Below, piece by piece: positions 43,801 through 54,939 of a stretch of 64,000 nucleotides of DNA; position 1 is the first letter of the stretch, and each line of letters begins with the position of its first letter. The DNA is from Blattamonas nauphoetae (taxonomy: Eukaryota > Preaxostyla > Oxymonadida), in the NCBI GenBank assembly GCA_033064195.1, contig JARBJD010000169.1:62001-126000 (forward strand), given 5' to 3'. The position numbers and the translations under genes are program-made. Below the pieces are notes generated by a model that had not been told where the DNA came from, ran no database searches, and saw only the letters and a program-made list of their open reading frames with translations.

Positions 43801-45945
43801 CCAACCACGCGTCACTCCGCACATTCATCGAATCTGATGGAATCGCTCTCCTTTTCCTGACAGCCCAGAACATTCTGTTTCCTGTTCTTTCTGCGTACAT
43901 CTCTCTCACTCAGCCGTCCTCCGATCGAAACGCTCTTTGCGCTCCTTCTCTCTTCGCGTCCAACTTCACCCAGAATCTGTCGTCGTGTTTTCTGTCCATC
44001 TTCTCCATCGGAATCGCTGCATATCATTTGATCTCAGCCGAGCAGAGTTCGACAGTGCTCAGAGAGACCCTGGCTGGTGAAATTCGACGATACTCAATCA
44101 GCAAAGGGAAGAAGGAGGATCAGATTGAGACAGAAGAGAAACCGAAAAAGATGAGTCGAAGGAAGGAATCGAAGGGCGAGGATAGTGACGATGGACTGAG
44201 CGAGTCGTCGTCAGACGAGAAAGAAGGAAAAGACACATCCAAAAAGGAGGAAGAATCAACAGATGTTCCCAAACACGAAGGCGGAACGTGGACAAGTCGA
44301 AAACAGACACTCCTGACGACACTGGTTCGAATCGTGACTGGGATCTTCACTCTGTCAATCCCAGCCATCGGTCTTCTGTTCAATCTCACGCACTCGTCAG
44401 TTGAAGCAGGCACACCAATCTCAATCTCGTGTCTGCTCTCCCTCCCTCAAAACGAGCTGATTGCGCAGAATTCGATTCTGGCGTCGTCGATGCAAACCAA
44501 ACAAGACCCACTCCTCTTTCTTCTCATTCATCTCGGCTTGTCTGTCGTGTCATTCTTGTTCACTGAGTCGTTCCACATCAAAAAGGAGGAAGGGAAGGGA
44601 GGGAAGTTGAAGAGGTTGGGAACTGTGGTGTATACGCAGGAGATGGCCGAGCAGATCAGGGAGGGACTGAAGAACCAGATGGAGATGGAGAAGGAAGGCG
44701 AAGAAACAATGGAATCAAGTGGTTTGTGGAACATTCTTTATTATCTGTTTTGTTGTTTATCATTCCCTTCTCTCATTATTTCATCATCCATCTTCACTTC
44801 CAATCCCCTCCTCTCCTTCAGATGTCTCTCCCATCAAAGACGCCGATCCCATCCTCCAACCCGAATCCCACGCCCTGTCCATCGGTGTCAGCTCCTCCTC
44901 CCTCATCTACTCCCAACTCCTCAAAGACCAGACAGTGCCCCTCCTCCTCCACCTCGCCCTCTTCTGTCCCTGTTCTCTTCCTGTCCCCGAATACCCCGCG
45001 TTCCCTGTCAGCGCTGAATGGAAGCACGATCAGAACTTGTATCGGACTGTGTCGGGTCTCTCACAACTTGTGGTGACTCACACATCATCGCTTGTGTCGC
45101 TGGAAGCAATGCGAGTTCTGTTCTTCATTTTGAAGATCAATAAGGCTGCGATTGAACGCTCGCTCGTCCATGTTCATCTTCCATCCAACATCCCATCCCC
45201 TGTCGTCCCAGAAGATGTGAAGAAGCAGTTGATGTCATCCGCAACAATGTTCTACGCGTGGAGAGCGGGAATGGAGGAACACGAGATCGCTGAAGCAAGA
45301 ATCTCGAAGGGAGAGATGCTAGCGACATCAAACAGACTGCGGCCTGTTGCCAATTCGGATGTTCCAGCAAAACAAATTCCTGGTCCGATTTCAGGGAGTG
45401 GAAGTGGAATGCGATTCAGATCAACAATCTCGACATCGTCACCATCCACACTCGGAAAGAAGGGGAGTTGGATGGGAAGAGAAGCAGGAGGAAGGATGGA
45501 AGAAATGCTACGAGTGGGACAGGGACACACACAAGGTGGTGTGGTGTCGACAAGACGAGATGGAAGGGAAGGAAGAGAGGAGAGCATTGATTCGGAAGAT
45601 GATGTTGTCGAAAGAGGAGATCTGATCATTCTGCATGCTGGACTGAAAGAAGAGGAAGTGCGAAAGAAAGGGAAGAAATGGATTGGATATGAGAAAGAGG
45701 CTTGGATTGGATGGAAAGAGAATGGAGTGACAGTGTTCGAGGAGCTGTGGTCGGTGTGTGAGCTGATCTGGAGGAGGAAGAAGAAGGAAGGGAGTGGGAA
45801 GAAAGAGAAGAAGAGCAAGAGTGGGAAGGATAGCGATCGATCCGGGCTTGTTGGAGTTCTTTCGGAGGAACAACAGCGAATTGAAGAGATGAAGAAGGAG
45901 GAGGCAGGGAAGTTGCAGATTTTGCAGACTCCTCCTCCGCAGTGA
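34841..45945 (+). CDS. Giant 15-exon gene of unknown function
   Basis: Exons: 34841-35104, 35141-37254, 37355-38091, 38199-38321, 38438-39185, 39285-39384, 39492-39726, 39786-39875, 40012-40353, 40479-40707, 40833-41042, 41141-42211, 42280-42380, 42505-44721, 44822-45945. Every junction is GT-AG, each phase matches the next exon, and the total (9705 nt) gives 3234 residues and a TGA stop. Introns are 36-136 bp with pyrimidine-rich 3' ends. The protein is Leu/Ser/Pro-rich, with helical stretches suggestive of ARM/HEAT-like repeats, acidic clusters in the exon starting at 40479, and a Lys/Glu-rich C-terminus. The short segment LIWNEQERTRMRNEL recalls the LIWN motifs of RME-8/DNAJC13 proteins, but no J domain is seen, so I do not assign a family. 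Confidence 0.82.
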
Positions 45946-46063
45946 CCACTATTGACTTTTTCTTTCACTCGACATCTCATTTATTAGGATTTTAGGTCGA
46001 GATCAATACTTCCGGTTCGTTGCGAGTTCGAATAAGAATGAACAATAGAAAGAACTGAAAGAT

Positions 46064-47799
46064 GTGATAGAGAACCAAAAGTATTCTTTTATGGTTCGGA
46101 TCAACACTCGTTCTCATAATTCGATCTCAATGGAAGGTTGTTCATCCTCAGTCCAAAATCGTCCCAGCTTACCCCTCACCGGAGATGCCCATGACGATTA
46201 TGTTCCCTTATTCATGCAAACGGAACTCTCCAACATCAAGGACATTGATCAGGCTTCTCCAATGTTCCTTTCGCTTGTTGACTTCGTCAAGGAAGGAAAC
46301 ACGTTGGATGATAATGCGGCTGATAAAGCATATGATGTTCTGTCTGTTGTCATGCCAAACTACTACGGTCGGTTCACAGTCGAACAGATCCTCTTTGAAC
46401 TTGTTCCCACACACGATGGTTCTTGTTCAGGTTTAGCCAAATCGATTGTTGTGCTCCTCACATCATCCAACGAGATCCTTGTCTGGTCATCGTTGTCATT
46501 TCTGCATTTCGTTTTTGCCTACGCCGAATCAACACACCACTTCGCCTTTCTCCAGACAGGATTCTTTTCTCTCCTCCCCCAAGCATTCTACGAACAGGAA
46601 CTGCACATTTTTTTCCCTCAGCATCTCCCTCTAATGAAAATCATCCAACTATGCATGAGATTAATCAATCCGTCTGAAGTTCAACAACTCAACCAAAAAT
46701 TTCAACTTTCGGAGGATATCATCCACCTCACGTTCATCGACAAGTGTTTCCGTCCCATCGAACCTTTTCTGAAGGCCATCTTCCGGGATAGACGCCAAAT
46801 CTCAGATTCCAAAGATTCTCTCCATTTCTCTGATCTGTTTGTATCGATAGTCGAACTCTCGCCCTTCCTGGTACCGATGACCAGGCATTAGGTGAGCTGG
46901 GCACAATGGCGACAAGCTGAGCACATCGGTGCTCAGCTTGTCGTCCGGGGGGCTGAGCACCGGCGCCAAAATAAGCGCCACGATTTCGACTGATTTCAGC
47001 GATTGTTCAAGCAAAAGGGGTTCAATTCCCCTTTTGAAGATTTTTTTTGTTTTTTTCCACTTCTTGAAAGATGGTTCATTTCATCGTTAAATACTGGTTG
47101 TTAAAATGAAAAGTCACTGAGGAGAGGTGTGGATGATTTTGGCTGGATCTGCCCCACGAAAAAAAATGTGTGTCACTGAGATTAATAATCATCACATAAA
47201 ACACCATGAATATTCGTCACCTCGTTCATTTTCGACATAATTGACTCCTTTTTTAATTCTTTATCATTCAATTCGGGCTAAATGTGTTCAAAATGTGACT
47301 AGAAAAACAGTGCGATCTATTTTCGCAAGAAATGAGATTTTACCGTTTTGCTCGAAAATCCACAGGAAATGTGGACACTATAAAAGATTCAGAATGCAAG
47401 AAAAAGGAATTTGAACAGCCGCTACATCCTGAGCACAAAAAAGCTGGGCACCGTGGGCACAATGCCTAACCCCTGCCGATGACCGAGTTCATGCTGTCTT
47501 CTTCATTTACTCTGGCCTACACAGACAGTCTGATCTTCTTTGAAGCTCAAACTTTGATCAACAATCTTCTACAGGGTATCATGTCTGGACTCAAACAATG
47601 GCAGAAGAACGGTTCCGCTGTTCGAAAGAGAGGAAGACAGATTCTGACCAAGCTGTGCGAAGAAGGGCTGTCTGATGAAGCAGAGACTCTCTTCAAAAGT
47701 GTTCGTTTTGATCCGTTCGGACGGCCTGTCCTCTCTCTGGGAACGAATGTGATAAATCAGATGGGCGAGAATGTCCAGGACTGGGCGACTAATGTATGA
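46064..47799 (+). pseudogene. Helical-repeat-like protein gene split by a MITE
   Basis: Without the 594-bp insert at 46882-47475 and one copy of its 8-bp target repeat, the frame is continuous for 377 residues (ending NVQDWATNV, TGA): VPMT before the insert joins EFMLSSSF after it. The sequence has amphipathic helical stretches (AKSIVVLLTSSNEILVWSSLSFLHF), as in HEAT/ARM-like proteins, but no known domain. A second in-frame ATG at 46130 (MEGCSSSVQ) could be the start. As it stands the insert adds an early stop at 46889-46891, so the protein would be cut to 275 residues. Its layout resembles the next gene, which suggests a lineage-specific family. Confidence 0.75.
46882..47475. mobile_element. 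hAT-like MITE in the helical-repeat gene
   Basis: 594 bp flanked by the 8-bp direct repeat ccgatgac (46874-46881 and 47476-47483). The ends are imperfect inverted repeats: CAGGCATTAGG on the left, and the right end in reverse complement begins CAGGGGTTAGG. Both share GGGCACAATG within 40 bp of the end. A perfect 14-bp palindrome arm pair, gacaagctgagcac and its complement, lies just inside the left end (about 46912-46943). No coding frame is present. Eight-base duplications and CAGG ends fit a non-autonomous hAT. Confidence 0.87.
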
Positions 47800-48186
47800 A
47801 GTTTGGAAGAAAAGATGTTCGAGTGATTGATGAGTTTGAACGTTCATTTTATCGTTTTTGAACTTCGTTTTGGAAATTTTGTCGCACATATATGCACAAC
47901 GATGAAAAATCTGAGAGGAAGACCAGCGGAATTGTTAAAGAGTTTTTCTAGTTTTCTCTAAATGGGTCAGATCCGAGCAACTCACTAAATCCAATACAAT
48001 TCACGAGAACCAGGCAAGGTGAAAATGAGAACATATATTCAAGGCAATATTGAGTTTTTGAAACTCTCGAAAGACCGACTGCAATAATCACACCCATAGA
48101 AAATCCTTCAATCTGAGGCATTCTTCCATCGGCCAGTCTGTGGTCATATATTGCATCTGCTCGTGTATTCACCGCTCAACAATACC
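47800..48186. other. Intergenic, no supported gene
   Basis: 387 bp, AT-rich at the left. Nothing recognisable. It should include the promoter of the following gene. Confidence 0.5.
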
Positions 48187-49928
48187 ATGCTCGTCGACAA
48201 TACCCCTTCGTCTCCCCAACTTGACAACGCAAACGCTCCAACAACAGTTTGACTGAATTGTCTCAATATCACTATGAAATGTTTACAGAACTTGCTTGAA
48301 GTGTTTCTAGGCCAGATATGTGGAGACTCCAATCCACTCCGTCCAATAACGTTGAATGATCTCCTCGCCCACGCGACTGGTTTGTTTCGCTTTGTTTTCG
48401 TTCACTCTCGTTGATCTTGTTCACAGAATCTAATTGGATGCTTTCTGCCATCCTAGTATCGGAGTACATCAAACCCTTTGAGCAATATTGTAAACAGACC
48501 CAAGCATGCGATGTTCCAGTTTGATTTTTGTTGTGTCATCCTTTCTCAGTTAGGTCTCCCGAAGTTTTTGAAACTCATTGGTCTGACACTGTTCTGTGGT
48601 CATCTTCACTCTTTTTCATCATTTCTTCGGCCAGGAAAAACATCAGAAGCAGAATGTCTTCGAGTCTGTCAATCGTCGATCCCATCCTTCTTTCTCGAGT
48701 GGATGATCTCAGTATCGAATGAAAGCATGATCAAAGAAGTATATCTTCTTTCACACTTCCTTCATTTTGTTTCAGATCGGAAATTGTCTGTTGATATGGA
48801 CATCAACTCGTCGATTGTCTTCCACCTTCCTCGCTCACCACAACTCCGAACTTCTCGCATTTTTCCATCATTTTGAGAATCATGAATTGAATATTCCACA
48901 TTTGAATGTTCTCTCCCAGCTGTATTTCTCCCCTCATCCCGAAGTATCGAAGTTGATTCTCAGATCGCTCTGCACTCGAAGTCAGTCTGATTCAGACATA
49001 TGCTACAGACTCCAAACAGACGGAGTGCCTTCTGTTTTGATCAAAAGTTCATCGAAGGTCGAGCCATTTGTCAAACAGCTGTGTGGAAGGATGGTCTCAC
49101 ACGTTTCACAAATGAAGTCACTTTCCGCAGAATCACCACCTTCGGATCCAACCGTATCTGCTCTCTCCAGCACCCTTCCCGAGGAATCATCACTTCTCAC
49201 TGGAGACACTTTGTTGGCAGTTCTTTGTGAGGAACTCTCACTCATCGACACACTGCTCAAAGACTTGTGTAGCAGGTCAGAAAAAGTATGTCATTGTCTC
49301 TCTTCAGCTTGTCCAGATCATGATCGACCGTGAGATTATTTGTCTCCTCAAATCAACCATCATCGCCTGCCTCGATCTCTTGGAACTGCCACTAACCTCG
49401 TTGAAATGTTTGGATGGCATCACAGACAAGTTGATCACAATTCTCGACCATTCATGGGGATCAATCGCTCGATGTGTGATTGACGTCCGCTCGTCACTCC
49501 ATCTCATCTTTGCACGCAGATTCCACAATATTCCGGAATTGTGCTCCCTTGTGGAGCGAACTTGCCGACATTCTTCACCAACACACACCTCTCATCTGGA
49601 CATGATCATTTACCTCTCGTTCAGTCTCCCCGACTTCTCAGTTGGCATGGTGAAAGAGAATCTTGTCCAACGAGTGATCAACACTTCGAATCCGACAACA
49701 GTTTCAACAACAAATCGAACATTCCATATGAATCTCATCGAATCTGTGGCAAAGCTGATCGGAACACAGAATCGGTACTTGTATGGCGAAACAGAGTGGA
49801 AACCCATTCAACAACTTCAGTTTGAACATGGGTTGAAACCAGCAAAACAGTATCTGCAGTTCATTTTTCAGCGAGACGAATTCTTTGCGAAAGATGACTT
49901 CATAGACCCTCCACAAACCCGTTTTTAA
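48187..49928 (+). CDS. Seven-exon helical-repeat-like protein with tiny introns
   Basis: Exons: 48187-48246, 48289-48379, 48427-48518, 48550-48598, 48635-48738, 48776-49285, 49317-49928. Introns measure 42, 47, 31, 36, 37 and 31 bp, all GT-AG, and all phases close to give 505 residues ending in TAA. The last intron has an alternative acceptor nine bases earlier (22 bp); the 31-bp form is chosen because that size recurs. The protein has hydrophobic helical repeats (SKLILRSLCTRS, LLAVLCEELSLIDTLLKDLC) and ends in a basic-aromatic stretch. No known domain is recognised. The start is the first ATG that joins the spliced frame; an upstream start is possible. Confidence 0.78.
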
Positions 49929-50676
49929 ATATAAACCCGTTTTAATTCAGACTTTATTTGTTCGAAGAGGATTTACTGGCAGTGTCACTAAGCTTGGTTC
50001 ATTTGAAATTTGTCGCAGTATCTAAGCAATCAGGATTGTTTCAATAAAATGTGAAAGACTTCATCAAAGAATGGGTTGGTTGATCCTTTTAATTCTCTCA
50101 CTGGCCTTGTACCCGCAAATCGTATTCTTTTCACTTAATGATGTCACTCTCTCTGGAATTCCGCGCTTTGCCGTATTTGAATCGTTTTTCATTCTCATGA
50201 ACAAGACTTCTTGAACGTACAAATATGGATGTGAGATTGCTTTCTAGTTTTGCTAGCAACAGGATATTTTCCCATTCCATCTGAACTCTCCCACTCTTCA
50301 ACAAATTCCAGGTGGTGAACTCTCGTTACTTCTGGAAAAGGGAGGTGAGATTTGGGCAATTCTCATTGAAAGGTCGCAAAACACTATGGTGCGTCCCAAA
50401 AAAAAATTCTTTCATAAATCACCAGCAATTTTCTGTAGAGCATATCACACTCAATGACATCGGTTTTGGTGATGATCGCGTGTCATGTCGAAAGTTTACA
50501 CCGTTCTTTGTGAAAAAGACAGAATGAGAGTTCAACGAGTGAAATGTTCTTTTTATTGCATTTGTACAAGTAAATCACCCAATGCCATTGTTGTTGAGAC
50601 GTTACAGCCAAGTCTGTGCGAATGGACAATTCTACAGTAGGATCTGGACAGCTTTAGGTGATAGGTCCTTTCTTCG
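49929..50676. other. Intergenic with a short orphan frame
   Basis: About 750 bp. A 71-codon frame at 50312-50527 begins right after an intron-like acceptor (acaaattccag) and has no recognisable relatives. It may be a fragment of a transposon gene. Otherwise nothing is seen. Confidence 0.4.
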
Positions 50677-52701
50677 ATGAGTGTTGATGAGCAAACCCCA
50701 TTTCGGTTGTTATCGCGTCATAAACGTGGCGAAATTACCAAACTTGCGTGGGACGCCATCTCTTCATTCTGGTCGTCCAACCCGGATGATCTGATGATCC
50801 ATCTCGTCTGTTCCAGTCTGAAATGTCCGGCTGTGTTAGAATCCATTGAGGAGAATCACAATAGTATCGATTCCTTCTTTGAGTCATGATTGTTTCTAAA
50901 CATTTCCAGAAAAGATGAAAAACCTTGTGCGAGACTTACTGTCAATTGGCCAAAAACAGAGAATCATACCACTTGATATTGAATCTGTACTCGCAAATCA
51001 CTTTTCGTTGCCTTTTTTAGCATCTTGTGGGTTTCAGAACTCAAAAAGTCGTTTTGATTCAGCACGAAGGCACTTCAGAAAAGGACGACACAAAAGAGAC
51101 AAGGCCACACACCCACCACCATCCCGGACTTCGCTAAATGAGAGAGAAATGGACCTTTTCCGTGATTTCATAATGAATCACTCGGAGGAAAGTTCCAAGG
51201 AACAACGCCTTGTCAAAGCGGATCCGTCCAAATGGATGAGATTTAGGTCAATATGCAGGCCAAAAGGAGCGATCTGGCAAGAATTAGAGAAAGAAACTGG
51301 AATAAAAATGGGGTATAGTACCTTCTGCCGTCTAACAGTGGATCTGCGTGAATCAAGAAGAAGGACAGACGTCTGTCCTGACTGTCTTCGCCGAAAGGAG
51401 GCTTCCCGTGAGCTTGCGACTCTTCAAGAATCTGATGAAGACAAGATAGAGCAACTCGAAAAAAGAAATACAAGCCCTCGATTATCATCTTTTTGAGGCG
51501 GAGGATCAGCGAAGAGGGATAAACAGAATAAGACAAAATCTCAAACCGAATCAATTCATGATTGTTGCCGATTTTAAGGAAAATTGGAAGATTCCAATTA
51601 CTGTCGAAGAATCTCAACTAGATTTCTTTCAGAAACAGCAGCTAACAGATCTTGCTTTCGTTGTCTTCTATAGGAATTTAATGGGAGAGCTGAACAAACA
51701 AATCTTTCATTTGATTAGCGAGAACCTTAATCACAACGGATCGTTCGTGGTTGAAGCGTTGGAGGCCCTATTGGAAGATAAACTCTTTGATCAAGCCCAG
51801 ACTTTATTCTTCGTCTCGGATTGCGGACCGCATTTCCGTAATAAGCAACTTCTGTGCTACTTTCTCTCCGATATTCCATCACTCAATCACTCCTTATCAA
51901 CTTGGATCATGTTTTACTTCGAACACCACGGTAAAAATGTATGCGATTCTGAATTCGGAACTATGACGACCCTATTGAAAAAACATCCTCCTCAGCAGAC
52001 TATTTCCACCTGCACACAATTCACTGACTACTTTTCTAGAATAGAGGAAGCTTCCACAGGGCGACAAGTGAAATACAATTGTTTCTCTCCCACCTTTCCA
52101 GCCGAGTCGCCTGAGATCGACTTCGATGGCATTACGAAGTTCCTCTGTTTCACAATTCTGAACCAACAACTGATGTGTAGTCCTTCAGCATCAATCTCAG
52201 CTGACCTTTGGTGCTCTGTTCCCTTTCGATATCAGAGGGTCATCAACGACTTCGATATCAAGCAATGGCACGAAATCATAGTTTCAAATCGAACTGCAAC
52301 ATCGAAGGATAAACAGACGCGATTTCTCCAGAGAATGCGAATGATCGAGAAAGGATCGTGTCAGGAAGGCTCCAGAGACGGAAAAGTCGAGAAAGTTTGT
52401 TCATTTTCCCTTTTATCGTTTTCAGTGTCAGGAGAATGATAAATCTGGGCTCCTCCATCCGGTTGAAAGGCGAGTTCACATTTGTGATGACAAAGCTCCC
52501 CAACCGTCGCCACGAAAGCACAGACGCTTTTCAAATCGAAAAGTCGATGATGACTATGTTGAAGGTGAAGAATTTTCTCTTGACGATGAGGATGATCACA
52601 CAATTCAGAAGAAAAAGCGGACAAAATCAAACCATGGAAAGAAGAGGACGACTATCGATTTTAGTGAATACATTTCGGGGATTAGCGAAGGAAAAATGTA
52701 A
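50677..52701 (+). pseudogene. DDE-type transposase gene with two introns and one frameshift
   Basis: Exons: 50677-50863, 50910-52394, 52426-52701; the introns are 46 and 31 bp, GT-AG, and phases agree. The middle holds a CxxC pair (DVCPDCLRRKE), a coiled segment, then VADFKENWKIP (probable first Asp), FFVSDCGPHFRNK (probable second Asp) and EHHGKNVCDSEFG (the HGK-x-CD box, probable third acidic residue). These are features of RNase-H-fold DDE transposases; the superfamily is not settled. The C-terminal exon is charged (DDEDDH, KKKRTK), like a nuclear targeting tail. One extra base in an A6 run near 51461-51466 shifts the frame between the two conserved halves. No terminal repeats were found. 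Confidence 0.7.
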
Positions 52702-53743
52702 TTATCGTTTGTTCAATCATTTTTGAAGTGAGAAAGTGGATATATCTCGAGATAAAACGCAGGCGACATTTCAAAAAGAATCGCCCATTTAACCTCTGCA
52801 ACAATCAATCGTGAATCCTCAAAAAAAACCCTTTTCTATACTCACCTGTCAAAGAAGGCAGTTTTAACAAAGCTAGGAAGGCTATACTTTGAGATCATGA
52901 TGACCCAGGCAATGTTTGGCATGAAACGGAACCGCAACTGCCCTCCAGCATTTCTGAATTCAAGCGATGCAAAACGACTCTCTGGGTATGAACACAATCA
53001 ACTAGAATAAAACTGTGATCAGAAATGGGACAACCTCTTACTAAACCTAGTACTGATGCTCAACGCTGCTATCACCCACTCTCCATTCGGCGAGGCCGCC
53101 GACGTGTCTCTGAAACCGAACATATTCTTAGATTGACCCATACCTCCAATTGTCCTCGCTCGACACTGCAAATCTGGTGCTGAACCTGTAAAACTAGCAA
53201 AGAGTGGACACGGATCACGGAAGGACCAGATCCTGAAGTGGAGCGGCTGCTCGGCCAGATCAACCACACAATCGAACCAACATCCATCACCGACCACCAC
53301 ATCCCAAAAATGGACAGAGGTAACATGGTCGCTGAGCAGATGTAGAATCGTACAATGCCACAGCACTGGTTGGACAGGACGTAGCAGACCGACATAGCCA
53401 CGAACTCCAGTACGCTTCTTACAGAACGGTCGAAGAAGGGCGGGGAGGAGGAGGGTATTATGACGCGGCCATCAAAAGTTACGATTGGACTCGAACATCA
53501 TCACAAACAAGCCGCAGTCACGAAAACTTTCCGCTCATCATCCTCTCCACATCCACTCCCAACTCAGCTACACTCTTCAACTCATCAAACCCACACAAAC
53601 TCCATCACTGCTCCCTCACATTCCTCCAACCGTATTTCCATGATTTCTCGCCAACTTGTTCAGAAGTCTGGACGAGACTGACAAGATCGATACGACGGAG
53701 GTGAGAGACAACTTCGCCACTTGGGAGGACAGTCGTCTCGACT
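52702..53743. other. Repeat-adjacent region, no firm gene
   Basis: About 1040 bp. A minus-strand frame at 53019-53366 and an overlapping one are open, but they have no start context and no homologue I can name. A Ser/Thr/His-rich plus-strand frame lies at 53460-53681, just before the minisatellite. These could be decayed parts of a beta-helix gene. I cannot support a gene. Confidence 0.35.
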
Positions 53744-54600
53744 AGGCCCCACATTGGACCATCCTCACACATCTGGCCTCACTTTGGACCATCCTCACAC
53801 ACCTGGCCTCACTTTGGACCATCCTCACACACCTGGCCTCACTTTGGACCATCCTCACACACCTGGCCTCACTTTGGACCATCCTCACACACCTGGCCTC
53901 ACTTTGGACCATCCTCACACACCTGGCCTCACTTTGGACCATCCTCACACACCTGGCCTCACTTTGGACCATCCTCACACATCTTGTCTCACTTTGGACC
54001 ATCCTCACACACCTGGCCTCACTTTGGACCATCCTCACACACCTGGCCTCACTTTGGACCATCCTCACACACCTGGCCTCACTTTGGACCATCCTCACAC
54101 ACCTAGCCTCACTTTGGACCATCCTCACACACCTGGCCTCACTTTGGACCATCCTCACACACCTGGCCTCACATTGGACCATCCTCAAACACCTGGCCTC
54201 ACTTTGGACCATCCTCACACATCTTGTCTCACTTTGGACCATCCTCACACACCTGGCCTCACTTTGGACCATCCTCACACACCTGGCCTCACTTTGGACC
54301 ATCCTCACACACCTGGCCTCACTTTGGACCATCCTCACACACCTTGTCTCACATTGGACCATCCTCAAACACCTGGCCTCACTTTGGACCATCCTCACAC
54401 ATCTTGTCTCACTTTGGACCATCCTCACACACCTGGCCTCACTTTGGACCATCCTCACACATCTTGTCTCACTTTGGACCATCCTCACACACCTGGCCTC
54501 ACTTTGGACCATCCTCACACACCTGGCCTCACTTTGGACCATCCTCACACATCTTGTCTCACTTTGGACCATCCTCACACACCTTGTCTCACATTAGTTC
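53744..54600. repeat. 30-bp minisatellite, about 28 units
   Basis: Full units run from 53761 to 54600 (28 x 30 bp), preceded by a partial unit. The consensus is atcctcacacacctggcctc followed by actttggacc. Main variants are atcttgtctc for acctggcctc, a ctcaaac for ctcacac change, and acattgg for actttgg. Because 30 is a multiple of three, several frames on both strands stay open; the plus frame at 53721-54668 would read LTLDHPHTPG repeats. No evidence favours translation. Confidence 0.95.
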
Positions 54601-54939
54601 ATACACCAACTCCTGATTTTCTCTTGGGTTGTCCACACTATCTCACGTTCACCATTCACGAATTATAGTGTATTTTGTTCTCAACAGAAATTATGCCGAC
54701 ATCAAAGAACTCTAGTGCTGACATTTCGTCGAGGGGCAAAAGAAAGAGCTCGCTATCCGATCGAAAAACACTCTACTGACAGAGTTAATTCACAATGCGA
54801 ACAGTGTATTGACCACCAGACCATCGTTTCCTACCTGTTCACAACTCGTTTCCAGTTGCTCACACCTCATGTCCATTTGCTCACCATTAATTTCCAGTTA
54901 CTCACATCTTTGTCGAGCACATCAGTTATCTTTGCTACA
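54601..54939. other. Flank of minisatellite, no gene
   Basis: About 340 bp of unique sequence. Nothing is recognised. Confidence 0.4.

Noticed and set aside
47948-48172. Minus-strand 74-codon frame before the seven-exon gene
   Set aside because: It has no start context, splice-compatible neighbour or known motif, and it overlaps the probable promoter of the plus-strand gene.
51455-51480. Programmed frameshift at the A-run AAAAAAG in the DDE transposase
   Set aside because: The shift needed is +1, not the -1 that this type of heptamer gives, so a simple one-base insertion is more likely.
53721-54668. A 315-residue LTLDHPHTPG repeat protein
   Set aside because: The 30-bp unit leaves several frames open on both strands, so openness is no evidence for coding. 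There is no signal peptide or flanking domain.
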